64,000 bases of DNA from the NCBI RefSeq assembly GCF_014218355.1, contig NZ_AP023368.1, positions 5,333,501 to 5,397,500 on the forward strand. Direction: 5' to 3'. The notes under the pieces are model-generated. The model saw only the letters and a program-made list of their open reading frames with translations, was not told the DNA's origin and did no database searches. The stretch comes from Anaerocolumna chitinilytica (GTDB taxonomy: Bacteria; Bacillota; Clostridia; Lachnospirales; Lachnospiraceae). The number at the start of each line of letters is the position of its first letter. The first letter of the stretch is position 1. Shown here piece by piece: positions 18,770-28,234 of the stretch. The position numbers and the translations under genes were made by a program.

Positions 18770-19333
18770 TTATTTTCTGTTATATAGATTCATAGCCGCT
18801 TCCATTCCCTCTGTCAGAATGGCCCTTACTGCCTCGGAAGTCTTCCCTAGAGCTTCTCTGATGATAGGCTGCTCATCACTCGGAAACCTGGACAGTACAT
18901 AATCCGCCAAGTCCCAGCCGGACGGTTTATCACCGACACCTATCCGGATTCTTGGGAAATTCTCTGTTCCAAGGTGTGCAATGATGCTCTTAATCCCATT
19001 ATGCCCTCCGGCACTTCCTTTGGTACGCAAACGCAGCTTACCGGGCTCTAAGCTGATGTCATCATAAATAATAATAATATTTTCTGGTTCCACCTTATAA
19101 AAATCTTTTAACTCCCTTACGCTCTCTCCGCTAAGGTTCATATAGGTCTGAGGCTGCGCCAGCACCACCTTCTCCCCAGCTATCATACCTTTTCCGCATA
19201 GTGCTTTATGTTTTTTGAAATCCAGCGGTATTCTATATTCATCAGAAATTCTTGTTATGGCGTCAAATCCAATATTGTGGCGTGTTGCCTGATACTCTCT
19301 GGTTGGATTTCCAAGTCCTACTATAATGTACAT
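18770..19333 (-). CDS. pth: Peptidyl-tRNA hydrolase
   Basis: Cleaves the ester bond of prematurely released peptidyl-tRNA and recycles the tRNA. In Bacillus the gene is also called spoVC. The 187 residues contain GLGNPTREYQATRHNIGFD with catalytic His20, QPQTYMNLSGES, DDISLEPGKLRLR and SAGGHNGIKSI, all family signatures. It heads the pth-mfd group. About 270 bases of featureless DNA separate it from the next gene on the same strand. Confidence 0.97.
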   Translation of the reverse strand: MYIIVGLGNPTREYQATRHNIGFDAITRISDEYRIPLDFKKHKALCGKGMIAGEKVVLAQPQTYMNLSGESVRELKDFYKVEPENIIIIYDDISLEPGKLRLRTKGSAGGHNGIKSIIAHLGTENFPRIRIGVGDKPSGWDLADYVLSRFPSDEQPIIREALGKTSEAVRAILTEGMEAAMNLYNRK

Positions 19334-19600
19334 TTCAATTTAAACCCTTTCCGGTATAAGCGGTTAAACTACCCCGCATCAACTTCTTATATTCATATTT
19401 TTCCGCATACAACAATAGAACGCATCTTGCGATCCGCCCTGATATAAAGGAGGCTGTTTGCTTAATCAAAAGTTTACAGCCGTTATTACTATTATTGTAT
19501 ATATGAATTTATTATATACGAAGGTGTGGGTAATGGCAAGGGAAGAATCTAATTAATGGCTGGTCAAATGGGGTATTGATGGTGAATGACGAAAGATTTT

Positions 19601-21001
19601 TTAGTAATTAATTATAAGTGACTCAGCAATTTCGTCCGTGTTATTTATAAGTTCAGTATCATAAACAACAAAGTCTATAATTATATTTTTGTTATTTGTG
19701 TAAAAATAATGCAGCTCATCAGATGGACTGCTTTCTTTCTTTATTTTCTCAGCTGCAGATTGTTCATAGGTTATATTTACTTTGGTAAGTTTATAACCCT
19801 GTCGTTGAATTTCTACTGTATTCCCTACAATGGCTGCATGCATGCCTAACAGGTTCGTAATGATGGAAGATGTGGTTGAAGAATATTTGCAGTCTTTTAA
19901 TTCTGTTATCACTGCAATCTTTTTCTCTTTCATATAGCAGTCGGTTTCATAATCATTAACATTCTTTAGGCTCCAGCTTCTGGGTATTTTAATCGAATAA
20001 TCTTTTTTATATATTTTTTTCTTATCCAGATAATACTTATTAATTATAGCAAGTGCTATTTCTTTTGCCTTTAACCCATTTATATCTTTTCGGCTTTCAT
20101 CCTTAAGGCGTACTGCAAAATAATATCTTTGATCTTTGGTCTCAAACATCCCAACAAACCATGCATTATCACTGTTACCTGTACTTGTATTTTTACCGGT
20201 ACCGGTTTTCCCAAATATCGTAACTTCCTTATTCTTTTGCACCAGCATTATCTCTTTTAGAATGTTAATATTCTTTTGAGAGAATTGGCTTTTTCCATCA
20301 AAGATTTTTCCCAGAACTTCTACTTGTTCTCTAGGTGATATCTGCAAGGAGGATTCCAGCCAAAATCCATTCAAATCCTTTGCAGGTTTCTCCCCTGCCA
20401 ACTGATTTATACCACTGCCGTTCCATTCACTGATATCCGCATTGCCATATTCCAAATGGCTGAGATACTTTTGGACATCTGCTTTTCCTATACTGTCAAT
20501 GACTTTTCTAAAATACCAGATGCAGGATTTTTGAAAAGCATCTTTTAAATTCAAATTACTATTCCATTCTACGTTTGGATAAACTGTCCCATTATAATTC
20601 ATTGTAGAATCTGCTGATTCTATAACTCCACTGTCTAGCCCCATTAAAGTTGAGATGATTTTAAAGGAAGAACAGGGAGATGATCTCTCTTCACAGGATG
20701 CCTTATCATACACACTATATAATTTATCTGTACTGTCCCAAAATACTGCACATCCTTTTATTCCATCAAAGCAATCGCTATAATCGACTTCTTCTATCAT
20801 TACATCTGCTGTAGGTAAATTTTCATTACCAGTTAATCCCTTCCCTTGTGTGTTAGTATTGGGAACCTCTTCCGGTTTAGAGGTAGCGGATATGACTTCA
20901 TCCTTATCCAAACTCTTTGTATGTGAAGTGTTTGACTTATTACACCCGATTAAGCTGATACATATGAAAATTATAGCTATATACAATACATTTTTCTTCA
21001 T
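19601..21001 (-). CDS. Class D beta-lactamase-like lipoprotein with extra C-terminal domain
   Basis: Penicillin-interacting serine enzyme, predicted on the cell surface. The signal peptide ends in a lipobox with Cys20. The catalytic SxxK motif is SSFK at 111-114. A further SxV-type motif is SCI at 159-161, YGN is at 185-187 and KTGTG at 265-269. The distances from the active Ser to the second and third motifs (48 and 74 residues) equal those of class D (OXA) enzymes. FWLESSLQISPREQVE also matches that class. Residues about 330-466 form an additional domain I do not recognise. It could be a real beta-lactamase or a sensor/transpeptidase-like relative. It stands alone, with no blaR/blaI-like genes nearby. 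Confidence 0.85.
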   Translation of the reverse strand: MKKNVLYIAIIFICISLIGCNKSNTSHTKSLDKDEVISATSKPEEVPNTNTQGKGLTGNENLPTADVMIEEVDYSDCFDGIKGCAVFWDSTDKLYSVYDKASCEERSSPCSSFKIISTLMGLDSGVIESADSTMNYNGTVYPNVEWNSNLNLKDAFQKSCIWYFRKVIDSIGKADVQKYLSHLEYGNADISEWNGSGINQLAGEKPAKDLNGFWLESSLQISPREQVEVLGKIFDGKSQFSQKNINILKEIMLVQKNKEVTIFGKTGTGKNTSTGNSDNAWFVGMFETKDQRYYFAVRLKDESRKDINGLKAKEIALAIINKYYLDKKKIYKKDYSIKIPRSWSLKNVNDYETDCYMKEKKIAVITELKDCKYSSTTSSIITNLLGMHAAIVGNTVEIQRQGYKLTKVNITYEQSAAEKIKKESSPSDELHYFYTNNKNIIIDFVVYDTELINNTDEIAESLIINY

Positions 21002-21052
21002 GCATTCTCTTCCCCATCTTGAATAAGACTTATGAAACCTTTAAAAGCATAC

Positions 21053-21079
21053 GGGGTGAAATCCATAGAATTTCACCCC
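21053..21079 (-). terminator. Terminator of the coiled-coil protein gene
   Basis: A 10-bp perfect stem (GGGGTGAAAT with ATTTCACCCC) and a 7-base loop lie about 60 bases past the stop of the gene at 21137-22084. The T-rich sequence that follows on the minus strand is weak. Confidence 0.6.
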
Positions 21080-21136
21080 ATCATTATGACTTGCGTCCTT
21101 AATAATATCTATTATAACTTGAACAGACCGTTTTTA

Positions 21137-22084
21137 CTAAGACTGAGCATCTACAATCAGACCTTTGAGGTCTTCCAGTGACAGATTATCCTTTTGAGCT
21201 TGTTTCTTAATCTCCCTTAGAAGTTTTTCATGTTTCGTTGAAAGGTCTTCTATTGAGTTATCATCTGCCTTTGATTTATCATCTGCCTTTGATTTATCCT
21301 CTGCCTTTGGTTTTTCTTCTTCTGTCTTAGGTTGCGTATTATCTTTCTCAGAATCGCTGTTCTTATCATTATCCTCTATTTTCTTATCCGTATTTTCTAC
21401 TGCTTCATCGAGAAGTAAGCCTGCTACTTCCTTTGATGTATTTTCAAGGATTGCTTCCGCTTGTTTTTTAGCCTCCAGAACTGGGTTGGATTTTAAGCGT
21501 TCCAAACTAATTCCTGTTATCGCTTGATCAATGCTCGTTATACCCATGGAAGCAGACTCCATTCTTTTGGTCCAGTCGGTTTCCATTTTGTTAACTTCAA
21601 GTATTTCCTTCTGGTAATCCGTAAGCGGTCCAATGTTTTTAAGCCGCTCCATCTCTTCTTTGGTTAAGTCTCCTGAACTATTTTGAGCTTTGATAAGAAG
21701 TTCTGTATCTTTTTGTTCATCCGAATCTTCAGATATATTGTAGGCTTTTTGTATATCAGCCTTCATACCTTGAACAGACTTAATTTTATCCTTGTAATCC
21801 TTTATATTTCCCAAAAATTCTTCCTGTTTATTTTTTAACTTATTAATGCCATCATCTACGTTCATTTCATTTGTAAAGGTATTTAGTATCGTTTTGATAG
21901 CCTGCTTGTTTCCCAGCGCCTTCTTATTTGTGATGAGATCCTGATTCCCATTCAGACCACCAGCAAATATGGTCTTACTGTCTTTCTTATGTCCCTGTTT
22001 CTCTCTCTTTTGCTGTGTAAGCTCTGTCAACTTTCTGTCAGTCGACCTGTTGTTATTTGGTATAATGGTTTTTCCCACCTTCAT
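21137..22084 (-). CDS. Lys/Glu-rich coiled-coil protein of unknown function
   Basis: I do not recognise this 315-residue protein. It has no signal peptide or membrane segment. The N-terminus is basic and Asn-rich, the middle (about 75-200) is predicted helical, and residues about 220-275 are a low-complexity acidic/Lys stretch. That stretch contains three 6-residue units (KADDKS-like), encoded by an 18-bp tandem repeat at 21261-21314. A GAGGTGG site precedes the ATG. The gene lies between the transglutaminase-like and beta-lactamase-like genes on the same strand; no functional link is evident. Confidence 0.65.
   Translation of the reverse strand: MKVGKTIIPNNNRSTDRKLTELTQQKREKQGHKKDSKTIFAGGLNGNQDLITNKKALGNKQAIKTILNTFTNEMNVDDGINKLKNKQEEFLGNIKDYKDKIKSVQGMKADIQKAYNISEDSDEQKDTELLIKAQNSSGDLTKEEMERLKNIGPLTDYQKEILEVNKMETDWTKRMESASMGITSIDQAITGISLERLKSNPVLEAKKQAEAILENTSKEVAGLLLDEAVENTDKKIEDNDKNSDSEKDNTQPKTEEEKPKAEDKSKADDKSKADDNSIEDLSTKHEKLLREIKKQAQKDNLSLEDLKGLIVDAQS
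21261..21314. repeat. 18-bp tandem repeat, three copies, inside a CDS
   Basis: Two perfect copies and one with three changes of an 18-bp unit (TCATCTGCCTTTGATTTA) encode a repeated hydrophilic hexapeptide in the coiled-coil protein. Copy number could vary between strains by slippage. Confidence 0.85.
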
Positions 22085-22176
22085 ATTTCCACCTCGTTTT
22101 CGTCTTTATTATTATTATCGGTGACATTGGCAGGAACTTTATAATCTTAACAATTTTGTAAGAAGTTTCCTTATAA

Positions 22177-23043
22177 TTATTCCCATTCATAAGAAGTAGG
22201 AGCCATCTTATAGGCTTCATAAAATTGAAGGGTATTAAACTCTTTATCTCTGATATGCCCTGTGAAGTCCTTGTCGGATTTCAGGAAATACTCATAGAGT
22301 AACAGATTCTTTTTACTTCTGGTTAAAGGATCATCCCAGGTACAATCAATATTATACCAAAGCCCGTTAAGCTTTACGATGTCCCATCCATGGCTGTCAT
22401 CATTACCGGTGCCGGTTATTATACGGCAGGGAATTCCAGCTTCTGTAAACATTTTATAGGCAATACTCATATACCCCTGACAGGTGGAACTTTTTCCGAT
22501 AAGATTATCATAAGCCGAATAGTTTTTAGCACTTGTGTCGTAGGAAGCGTTATTTATAATATAGTCATGAATCTTCTTTATTTTTTCAAAGTCACTTAGG
22601 TTATCTATCTGCCACTTTTTAAAAAGGTGTTTGACAGTTTCATCCACCAATTTGGTTTCTTCATAATCCTCGTTATATTTAAACTCATAGGTCACTGTAA
22701 GCTTGCTGCCAATTCCTACTATATGGGCATAAATGCTGTTTACTTTGTACTTTAAGTAATCGTAATCATCGGAAGTACTTTTATCATCTATAGCATATAC
22801 CTGGTCGATCACATCTTCGGTAAACCATTCCATGCTTTTAACGTTACCCTTATAGGTAACTACTTTCTTCTCATCCCCATTTAGCATTGCTTCTCTTACC
22901 TGCAGGACAAAATCCTCATTATCCGGTTTCTCACTCAAAACTCCCATACTTACATTACTGCTGATATGATAACGAAAATTAACCCCAAACAGCACAAATG
23001 CAATAATTCCAATCCACAATAAGGTTTTAGTAATTTTTCGCAT
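22177..23043 (-). CDS. Transglutaminase-like cysteine protease fold protein, membrane anchored
   Basis: The core has the transglutaminase/papain-like triad: Cys in GKSSTCQGYMS, His in DDSHGWDIV and Asp in WYNIDCTWDDP. One N-terminal transmembrane helix or uncleaved signal is followed by about 120 residues of extracellular sequence before the core. Clostridial proteins of this kind probably act on cell-surface peptides or proteins; the substrate is unknown. I chose the ATG at 23043 with AAAGGAG seven bases upstream. The frame is open from an ATG at 23070. A copy of the 75-bp double-hairpin repeat lies about 50 bases upstream. Confidence 0.85.
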   Translation of the reverse strand: MRKITKTLLWIGIIAFVLFGVNFRYHISSNVSMGVLSEKPDNEDFVLQVREAMLNGDEKKVVTYKGNVKSMEWFTEDVIDQVYAIDDKSTSDDYDYLKYKVNSIYAHIVGIGSKLTVTYEFKYNEDYEETKLVDETVKHLFKKWQIDNLSDFEKIKKIHDYIINNASYDTSAKNYSAYDNLIGKSSTCQGYMSIAYKMFTEAGIPCRIITGTGNDDSHGWDIVKLNGLWYNIDCTWDDPLTRSKKNLLLYEYFLKSDKDFTGHIRDKEFNTLQFYEAYKMAPTSYEWE

Positions 23044-23090
23044 AGGATGGCTCCTTTCCCGGTTATCCACGATAAGCCGTTCTTATTTTT

Positions 23091-23165
23091 ATATTTGGCT
23101 CCCATCTGCGTGCTTTAGCACGCGTACAAAATCAGGGGGAGTGAAAGATTTATCTTTCACTCTTA
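23091..23165. repeat. 75-bp double-hairpin repeat, copy 1
   Basis: Identical at 72 of 75 positions to 33757-33831. It contains two perfect palindromes with TTTA loops: GCGTGC-TTTA-GCACGC, and GAGTGAAAGA-TTTA-TCTTTCACTC. It lies upstream of the transglutaminase-like gene, in the same orientation relative to that gene as copy 2 is to merR. Confidence 0.9.
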
Positions 23166-23270
23166 TTTACTATTACATTCTTTCTGTTGCTATTAATATT
23201 ATACAATATACAGCTAATCTCATGCAATCACTTTCCAAGTGCAGGATGTACTATCCAATAAAAGGAAGAA

Positions 23271-23318
23271 GGGCTGCGGCAGGGGACATTGATATGAATG
23301 TTCCTCCTGCGGCACCCC
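23271..23318 (-). terminator. Terminator of spoVG
   Basis: On the minus strand a long stem (GGGTGCCGCAGG opposite CCTGCCGCAGCCC, one mismatch and a one-base bulge) continues into an inner ACATT/AATGT pairing, and CCCTTCTTCCTTTT follows. It is about 30 bases past the spoVG stop. Confidence 0.75.
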
Positions 23319-23350
23319 CCTTTCTATGGATGAAAAGAAACCCCCTCTAT

Positions 23351-23632
23351 TTAGGCTTCTATCTTCTCATCGTATTCCTCGGCAGCTACTTCATAGCTTT
23401 CAAGAATTATTTTTTGAATCTTATCCCTCGTTTCTGAATTAATGGGATGTGCAATGTCGCGGTATTCACCGTCTCCGGCTTTTCTGCTTGGCATTGCAAT
23501 AAATAAACCTTTTTCCCCTTCAATAACTTTAATATCGTGTACGACAAATTCATTATCCATCGTAATGGATACTACAGCTTTCATTTTCCCTTCCTTACTC
23601 ACCTTACGTACACGAACATCTGTAATTTGCAT
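23351..23632 (-). CDS. spoVG: SpoVG family regulator
   Basis: Small site-specific nucleic-acid-binding protein that influences septation and sporulation in Bacillus and gene expression in other Firmicutes. The sequence begins [11 protein letters not shown] and contains the family motifs [21 protein letters not shown] and YRDIAHPIN. The 93 residues are full length. AAAGGGGG precedes the ATG. It lies 64 bases downstream of glgD on the same strand, with its own terminator. I could not find a convincing sigma-H promoter in the spacer. Confidence 0.96.
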   Translation of the reverse strand: MQITDVRVRKVSKEGKMKAVVSITMDNEFVVHDIKVIEGEKGLFIAMPSRKAGDGEYRDIAHPINSETRDKIQKIILESYEVAAEEYDEKIEA

Positions 23633-23696
23633 TTTGTATAGCCCCCTTTAAATTCTTGTCTGATTTTTATGCTAAAAGGTTTAATCCTTTTGCCAT

Positions 23697-24818
23697 CTAC
23701 ATTAAATATCTTTCGTTTCTTTCTATTACTATCTTAACATTGTCAGGATCGCCAACATAAGTAGAATTCGCCCGGATAGTATCGCGGCTCTCAACAATAC
23801 AATTTTCGATGTAGGTGTTATCTCCGATATGTACATTGTTAAGAATGATAGAATTCTTTATGGTACAGTTATTCCCGATATAGACTTTCTTGAATATTAC
23901 GGAATTCTCAATTCTTCCGTTGACGATGCAGCCGCTTGAAATAATACTGTTTCTCACCAGAGAGCCCTGATTATATTTTGCGGGTGGCAGATCATCAATC
24001 TTGGAATAGACATCCGGATACTGCTTAAAGAAGTAATCTCTGACTTCTTTGTTTAAAAAGTCCATATTTGTTTTGTAATAAGACTCTACGGAGGCGATAT
24101 TACTCCAATAAGTCTCCATGGGATAGGTATAGATTTTCTTTACATTCTTGTAACGAATAACAATATCCCTTACAAAATCATACCGGTCTTCCTCGGCAGA
24201 CCTTTCAAGCAGCTCTATTAAGAGTCTTCGGCGGATAACATAAACTCCGATGGATACCTTTGTGTTGGAGCTTCGCAATGGTTTTTCCTCAAAATCAGTT
24301 ATTCTGTTATCTTCATCCGTTCTTATAACTCCGAATCTACTGGTATCCTCACCCTCTTCAATATCTTTGCATACCACCGTTATGTCCGCTTTTTTATCAA
24401 TATGGTACTCGAGTACTTTATTGTAGTCTAATTTGTAGATTCCATCCCCGGATGCAATTATGACATAGGGTTCATGGCTGCTTTTTAAATAGTTAATATT
24501 CTGATACATGGTATCTGCAGTACCACGGTACCAGAAGCTGTTATCTGCGGTTATGGTAGGTGTAAAAACAAACAATCCACCCTGTTTTCTTCCAAAATCC
24601 CACCATTTAGAGGAATTTAAATGTTCATTTAAGGACTTTGCATTATATTGGGTAAAAACAGCCACTTTCTGGATGTGGGAATTGCTCATGTTACTTAAAA
24701 CAAAATCAATACTGCGGTAGCTTCCCGCAATGGGCATTGCAGCAATTGCCCGCTTATGGGATAGTTCCCTCATCTTATTGTTGTTTCCTCCAGCTAAAAC
24801 AATGCCTAATGCTCTCAT
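23697..24818 (-). CDS. glgD: Glucose-1-phosphate adenylyltransferase subunit GlgD
   Basis: Partner subunit of ADP-glucose pyrophosphorylase, found in Firmicutes with GlgC. It has the nucleotidyltransferase fold (LGIVLAGG start, [15 protein letters not shown]) and a C-terminal left-handed beta-helix of hexapeptide repeats (about 280-350). The phosphate-binding loop is degenerate (GGNNNKMR instead of GGQGSRLG), consistent with a regulatory rather than catalytic role. The start overlaps the glgC stop by 4 bases, so the subunits are translationally coupled. Confidence 0.95.
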   Translation of the reverse strand: MRALGIVLAGGNNNKMRELSHKRAIAAMPIAGSYRSIDFVLSNMSNSHIQKVAVFTQYNAKSLNEHLNSSKWWDFGRKQGGLFVFTPTITADNSFWYRGTADTMYQNINYLKSSHEPYVIIASGDGIYKLDYNKVLEYHIDKKADITVVCKDIEEGEDTSRFGVIRTDEDNRITDFEEKPLRSSNTKVSIGVYVIRRRLLIELLERSAEEDRYDFVRDIVIRYKNVKKIYTYPMETYWSNIASVESYYKTNMDFLNKEVRDYFFKQYPDVYSKIDDLPPAKYNQGSLVRNSIISSGCIVNGRIENSVIFKKVYIGNNCTIKNSIILNNVHIGDNTYIENCIVESRDTIRANSTYVGDPDNVKIVIERNERYLM

Positions 24819-26089
24819 ACTCTCTCACCTGCCTTTATCAATGTCTCTCCGCTTGCGAGATACCCTTCCGGATAATCGGATGGTGTGGTAATACCTCGAA
24901 TAGCTGTATTCTTGCCGACCTTGACTCCAGGTGGTATTACTGTTCCTTCCCCCACTGTTACCAGTCCGAAGGAATAGATAGAGGGCTCTACTACATTGGG
25001 GATATCTTCACCAATTCCAAGCTCTGTTCCTTTTCCGATGGTGGCACTTTCAGCAACAATTCCTTTATAGATCTTTGCTCCGTCTTCCACCACAGTGGAT
25101 TTCATAATAATAGAATCTCTGACAACAGCACCTAGTCCGATATATACACCGGAGCCGATAACGGAATTATGTACCTCACCATATACTTCGGCGCCTTCTC
25201 CGATAATCGCTTTGTCAATGACAGCCTCTTCTCCGATAAACTGGGGTAGAATAATATCACTCTTGGTATATATTTTCCAGAACTCTTCATACAGGTTAAA
25301 TACCGGAACCAAATCAATTAATTCCATATTTGCTTCCCAGTAAGCCCCCAGTGTTCCTACATCCTTCCAATAGCCATTGTATTCATAAGCAAATATCCTG
25401 TCCCCTTTATTGTGACAGTAAGGGATAATATGCTTACCAAAGTCACAGCCCTTTTGCTCTGAGAGGGTTATTAACGCTTCTTTTAAGACTTTCCAGCTAA
25501 ATATGTAGATTCCCATAGATGCCAGGTTACTTCTGGGTTCTTTGGGTTTCTCCTCAAAGTCCATAATACGTCTGTCTTCATCTGTGATTGCAACGCCGAA
25601 TCGACTGGCTTCTTCCCAGGGAACCGGTATGGTAGCCAGTGTTACATCTGCATTCTTCTGCTTGTGAAAATCAAGCATTGCTTCGTAATCCATCTTATAA
25701 ATATGATCTCCGCCAAGAATCAAAACATAATCCGGATTATAGTACTCCATGTACTCCATATTCTGATATATTGCATTGGCAGTTCCCGTGTACCATTCGC
25801 TGCTGGTACTCTTCTCATAAGGCGGCAGGATGGATACGCCTCCGATGTTCTTATCAAGATCCCACGGAATTCCTATCCCTATATGAGTATTTAAACGAAG
25901 GGGTTGGTATTGGGTCAGTACCCCGACAGTATCAACTCCTGAGTTAATACAGTTACTAAGCGGAAAGTCGATAATTCGGTATTTTCCGCCGAATGTTACT
26001 GCGGGCTTCGCAATGTTAGAGGTTAATACGCCAAGTCTGGAACCTTGTCCTCCTGCCAGAAGCATTGCTATCATTTCTTTCTTTATCAT
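24815..26089 (-). CDS. glgC: Glucose-1-phosphate adenylyltransferase GlgC
   Basis: Catalytic subunit that makes ADP-glucose from ATP and glucose-1-phosphate, the committed step of glycogen synthesis. The 424 residues show the intact loop [14 protein letters not shown], then [42 protein letters not shown] and [10 protein letters not shown]-terminal beta-helix follows. The glgA and glgP genes often found nearby are not in this window. A good promoter and an AGAGGTGATTGC ribosome site precede the ATG. Confidence 0.97.
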   Translation of the reverse strand: MIKKEMIAMLLAGGQGSRLGVLTSNIAKPAVTFGGKYRIIDFPLSNCINSGVDTVGVLTQYQPLRLNTHIGIGIPWDLDKNIGGVSILPPYEKSTSSEWYTGTANAIYQNMEYMEYYNPDYVLILGGDHIYKMDYEAMLDFHKQKNADVTLATIPVPWEEASRFGVAITDEDRRIMDFEEKPKEPRSNLASMGIYIFSWKVLKEALITLSEQKGCDFGKHIIPYCHNKGDRIFAYEYNGYWKDVGTLGAYWEANMELIDLVPVFNLYEEFWKIYTKSDIILPQFIGEEAVIDKAIIGEGAEVYGEVHNSVIGSGVYIGLGAVVRDSIIMKSTVVEDGAKIYKGIVAESATIGKGTELGIGEDIPNVVEPSIYSFGLVTVGEGTVIPPGVKVGKNTAIRGITTPSDYPEGYLASGETLIKAGERV

Positions 26090-26532
26090 GCAATCACCTC
26101 TCGTTGTTTAATTTGACATTATTATACCATTCATTTACAGGTTTGTGAATGAATTTTACAAATATTTTATTAAAATATATAATTTTTATAGCATTATATC
26201 TAATGTACTGTTTATTTTTACCATTTTTGGTATTATTTATTACTTTAAAGTTAAAAACCACCTTTTCTTCCGCTCTTATTTCTATTTAGCTAATCAAAAT
26301 ATAACATCTAAAACCTGTCACATTTTATCTTTTTGGCAGCAGCATATCATAAACTTACCTTTTAACCAAGTTCCCTAACCTGGATACCATTCATATCATA
26401 GGTGTATGCGAAAAAAGGATTTGTTTTTTCAGGGGAATTGATTATAATTACAAATAGGTAAAATACTATCACCTGTATATCAATGCAATTTTCGTTCAAG
26501 AAAAAGCAATCACAGAGAATAGGAAGTGTCTT
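26090..26532. other. Divergent intergenic region, glgC to murC
   Basis: This AT-rich region of 443 bases serves glgC to the left and murC to the right. The glgC promoter is clear (26121-26149). For murC only weak candidates are seen near 26440-26475. No gene or strong structure is seen in the rest. Confidence 0.6.
26121..26149 (-). promoter_or_regulatory. Sigma-A promoter of glgCD
   Basis: On the minus strand the -35 TTCACA (26144-26149), a 17-base spacer and the -10 TATAAT (26121-26126) with an extended TGG before it lie about 30 bases upstream of the ATG. A TTCATT/AATGAA inverted repeat spans the -35 and the spacer. Confidence 0.8.
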
Positions 26533-27945
26533 ATGTATAATATTGAATTTAACAATCCCATCAAGGTTCATTTCATTGGTATTGGCGGCATCAGCATGAG
26601 TGGTCTGGCAGAGCTTTTACATACCATGCATTTTTCAGTAACCGGCTCTGACGCAAAGACCAGCAGCACAACAGACCATCTGGAGGAGCTTGGCATTACT
26701 GTATTTTATGGTCAACGCCCTTCAAATATTACCTCTGATGTAAATCTGGTCGTATATACTACGGCTGTAAAAGAAGATAATCCGGAGCTAATGGAAGCAC
26801 GAAGGCTTGCAATTCCTGTCATAGACAGAGCAGAGCTTTTGGGCCAGGTTATGAAACGCTACAGTGATGCAATAGCCGTATCCGGTACCCATGGAAAAAC
26901 CACCACTACCTCCATGATATCTCTTATATTATTGGATGCCGGTCTGGACCCTACCATATCCGTTGGAGGCATCCTCGATAACATCGGCGGTAATATCAGA
27001 ATCGGAAGCTCCGATCATTTTGTAGTGGAAGCCTGCGAATACACCAACAGCTTTTTAAAATTCAGCCCTACTACCGGAGTTATTCTTAATATAGAGGCAG
27101 AGCATCTGGACTTCTTTAAGGATATTGAGGATATACGTAATTCTTTTCATAAATTTACGCAGCTTCTTCCAAAATATGGTCTTTTAATTATAAACAGTGA
27201 TATCGATAATATCTCTTATTTCACAAAAGACCTTGCCTGCCCCTTTATTACTTACAGCATAACCAGTAAAACTTCAAGGGATGCTTCCCAGAGCAATGCT
27301 CTGCATCATTATTATGCGGGAAATATCCGCTATGACGAGGAGGGCTTTGGTCAGTACAGCCTTTATGAAGACGGTGAATTTATTACAGATATCAGCCTTC
27401 ATGTAGTAGGAAGCCATAATATCTCTAATTCCCTGCCTGCTATTGCACTGGCAAGAAGTTATCAGATTCCGATGAATGTCATAACTGCATCCATCTCCCG
27501 CTTTACCGGCACCAAAAGGCGTTTTGAGAAAAAGGGAGTCCTTGGAGGCGTAACTATCATTGATGATTATGCACACCACCCAAGTGAAGTAAAAGCCACC
27601 CTGGAAGCTGCGAAAAATTATCCTCACAGCCGCATCTGGTGTGTATTCCAGCCTCATACCTATAGCAGAACACGTGCTTTTCTGGCGGACTTTGCAGATA
27701 GCCTTGCCTTGGCAGATAAAGTTGTACTAACAGATATCTATGCCGCAAGAGAAAAAGACCCCGGGGATATTTCATCAAAAGATTTAGAGGCGGCTCTTAA
27801 GGAAAAAGGAGTGGATGCTATCCACATTAAGACTTTTGATGAGGTTCAGAATTATTTATTAGAAAATTGTACTAACGGTGACTTGTTGATAACTATGGGC
27901 GCCGGAGACGTTGTAACCATTGGAAATGACCTTTTAGGACTATAG
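26533..27945 (+). CDS. murC: UDP-N-acetylmuramate--L-alanine ligase MurC
   Basis: Cytoplasmic ATP-dependent ligase that adds the first amino acid (L-Ala) of the peptidoglycan stem peptide. The 470 residues show the Rossmann start VHFIGIGGISMSGLAELL, the ATP loop GTHGKTTTTSM, EACEYTNSF, NIEAEHLDFF and IIDDYAHHPSEVKATL, all MurC motifs. The stop codon is followed immediately by tandem DnaA boxes, the second of which forms one arm of the terminator. Confidence 0.98.
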   Translation: MYNIEFNNPIKVHFIGIGGISMSGLAELLHTMHFSVTGSDAKTSSTTDHLEELGITVFYGQRPSNITSDVNLVVYTTAVKEDNPELMEARRLAIPVIDRAELLGQVMKRYSDAIAVSGTHGKTTTTSMISLILLDAGLDPTISVGGILDNIGGNIRIGSSDHFVVEACEYTNSFLKFSPTTGVILNIEAEHLDFFKDIEDIRNSFHKFTQLLPKYGLLIINSDIDNISYFTKDLACPFITYSITSKTSRDASQSNALHHYYAGNIRYDEEGFGQYSLYEDGEFITDISLHVVGSHNISNSLPAIALARSYQIPMNVITASISRFTGTKRRFEKKGVLGGVTIIDDYAHHPSEVKATLEAAKNYPHSRIWCVFQPHTYSRTRAFLADFADSLALADKVVLTDIYAAREKDPGDISSKDLEAALKEKGVDAIHIKTFDEVQNYLLENCTNGDLLITMGAGDVVTIGNDLLGL

Positions 27946-28137
27946 TTATCCACATTATCCACAACCTTATCAACAATTCCACTGTGATAAGGCTGTGGAT
28001 TTTTTTATTCTCTGTGATTAAAGTGCTCCCCCTCTTAGACTAATTCTAAACCTGCATATTTTACAGGCATCTTGCATATTTTACATTTATTTACATAATA
28101 ATACACGCAGTTATCCACAATATTCACATTATCCACA
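27946..28137. promoter_or_regulatory. Cluster of DnaA boxes between murC and the dnaD/dnaC genes
   Basis: Four perfect TTATCCACA boxes lie on the plus strand at 27946-27954, 27955-27963 (directly adjacent), 28111-28119 and 28129-28137. Near matches are TTATCAACA at 27967-27975 and ATATTCACA at 28120-28128. The cluster lies upstream of helicase-loading genes, so DnaA-controlled expression or DnaA titration is likely. Confidence 0.85.
27957..28007 (+). terminator. Terminator of murC
   Basis: ATCCACAACCTTATCA pairs with TGATAAGGCTGTGGAT (one mismatch) and is followed by seven T. The 5' arm overlaps a DnaA box, so DnaA binding and termination share sequence. Confidence 0.85.
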
Positions 28138-28234
28138 TTTCATTTTAGATTTTTCCTCTCAAAATTTAACCTATTTTCAAGAGCTATAGTCTATGATACA
28201 ATAGTTTTACAAAGGAAATGAGAGGTTAACAAAT

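Noticed and set aside
23064..23073. Single DnaA-box-like TTATCCACG upstream of the transglutaminase-like gene
   Set aside because: It is isolated and has one mismatch; such sites are expected by chance.
27946..28137. Chromosomal origin oriC
   Set aside because: There is no dnaA or dnaN gene nearby and no obvious unwinding element beside the boxes. A regulatory or titration cluster is the simpler reading.
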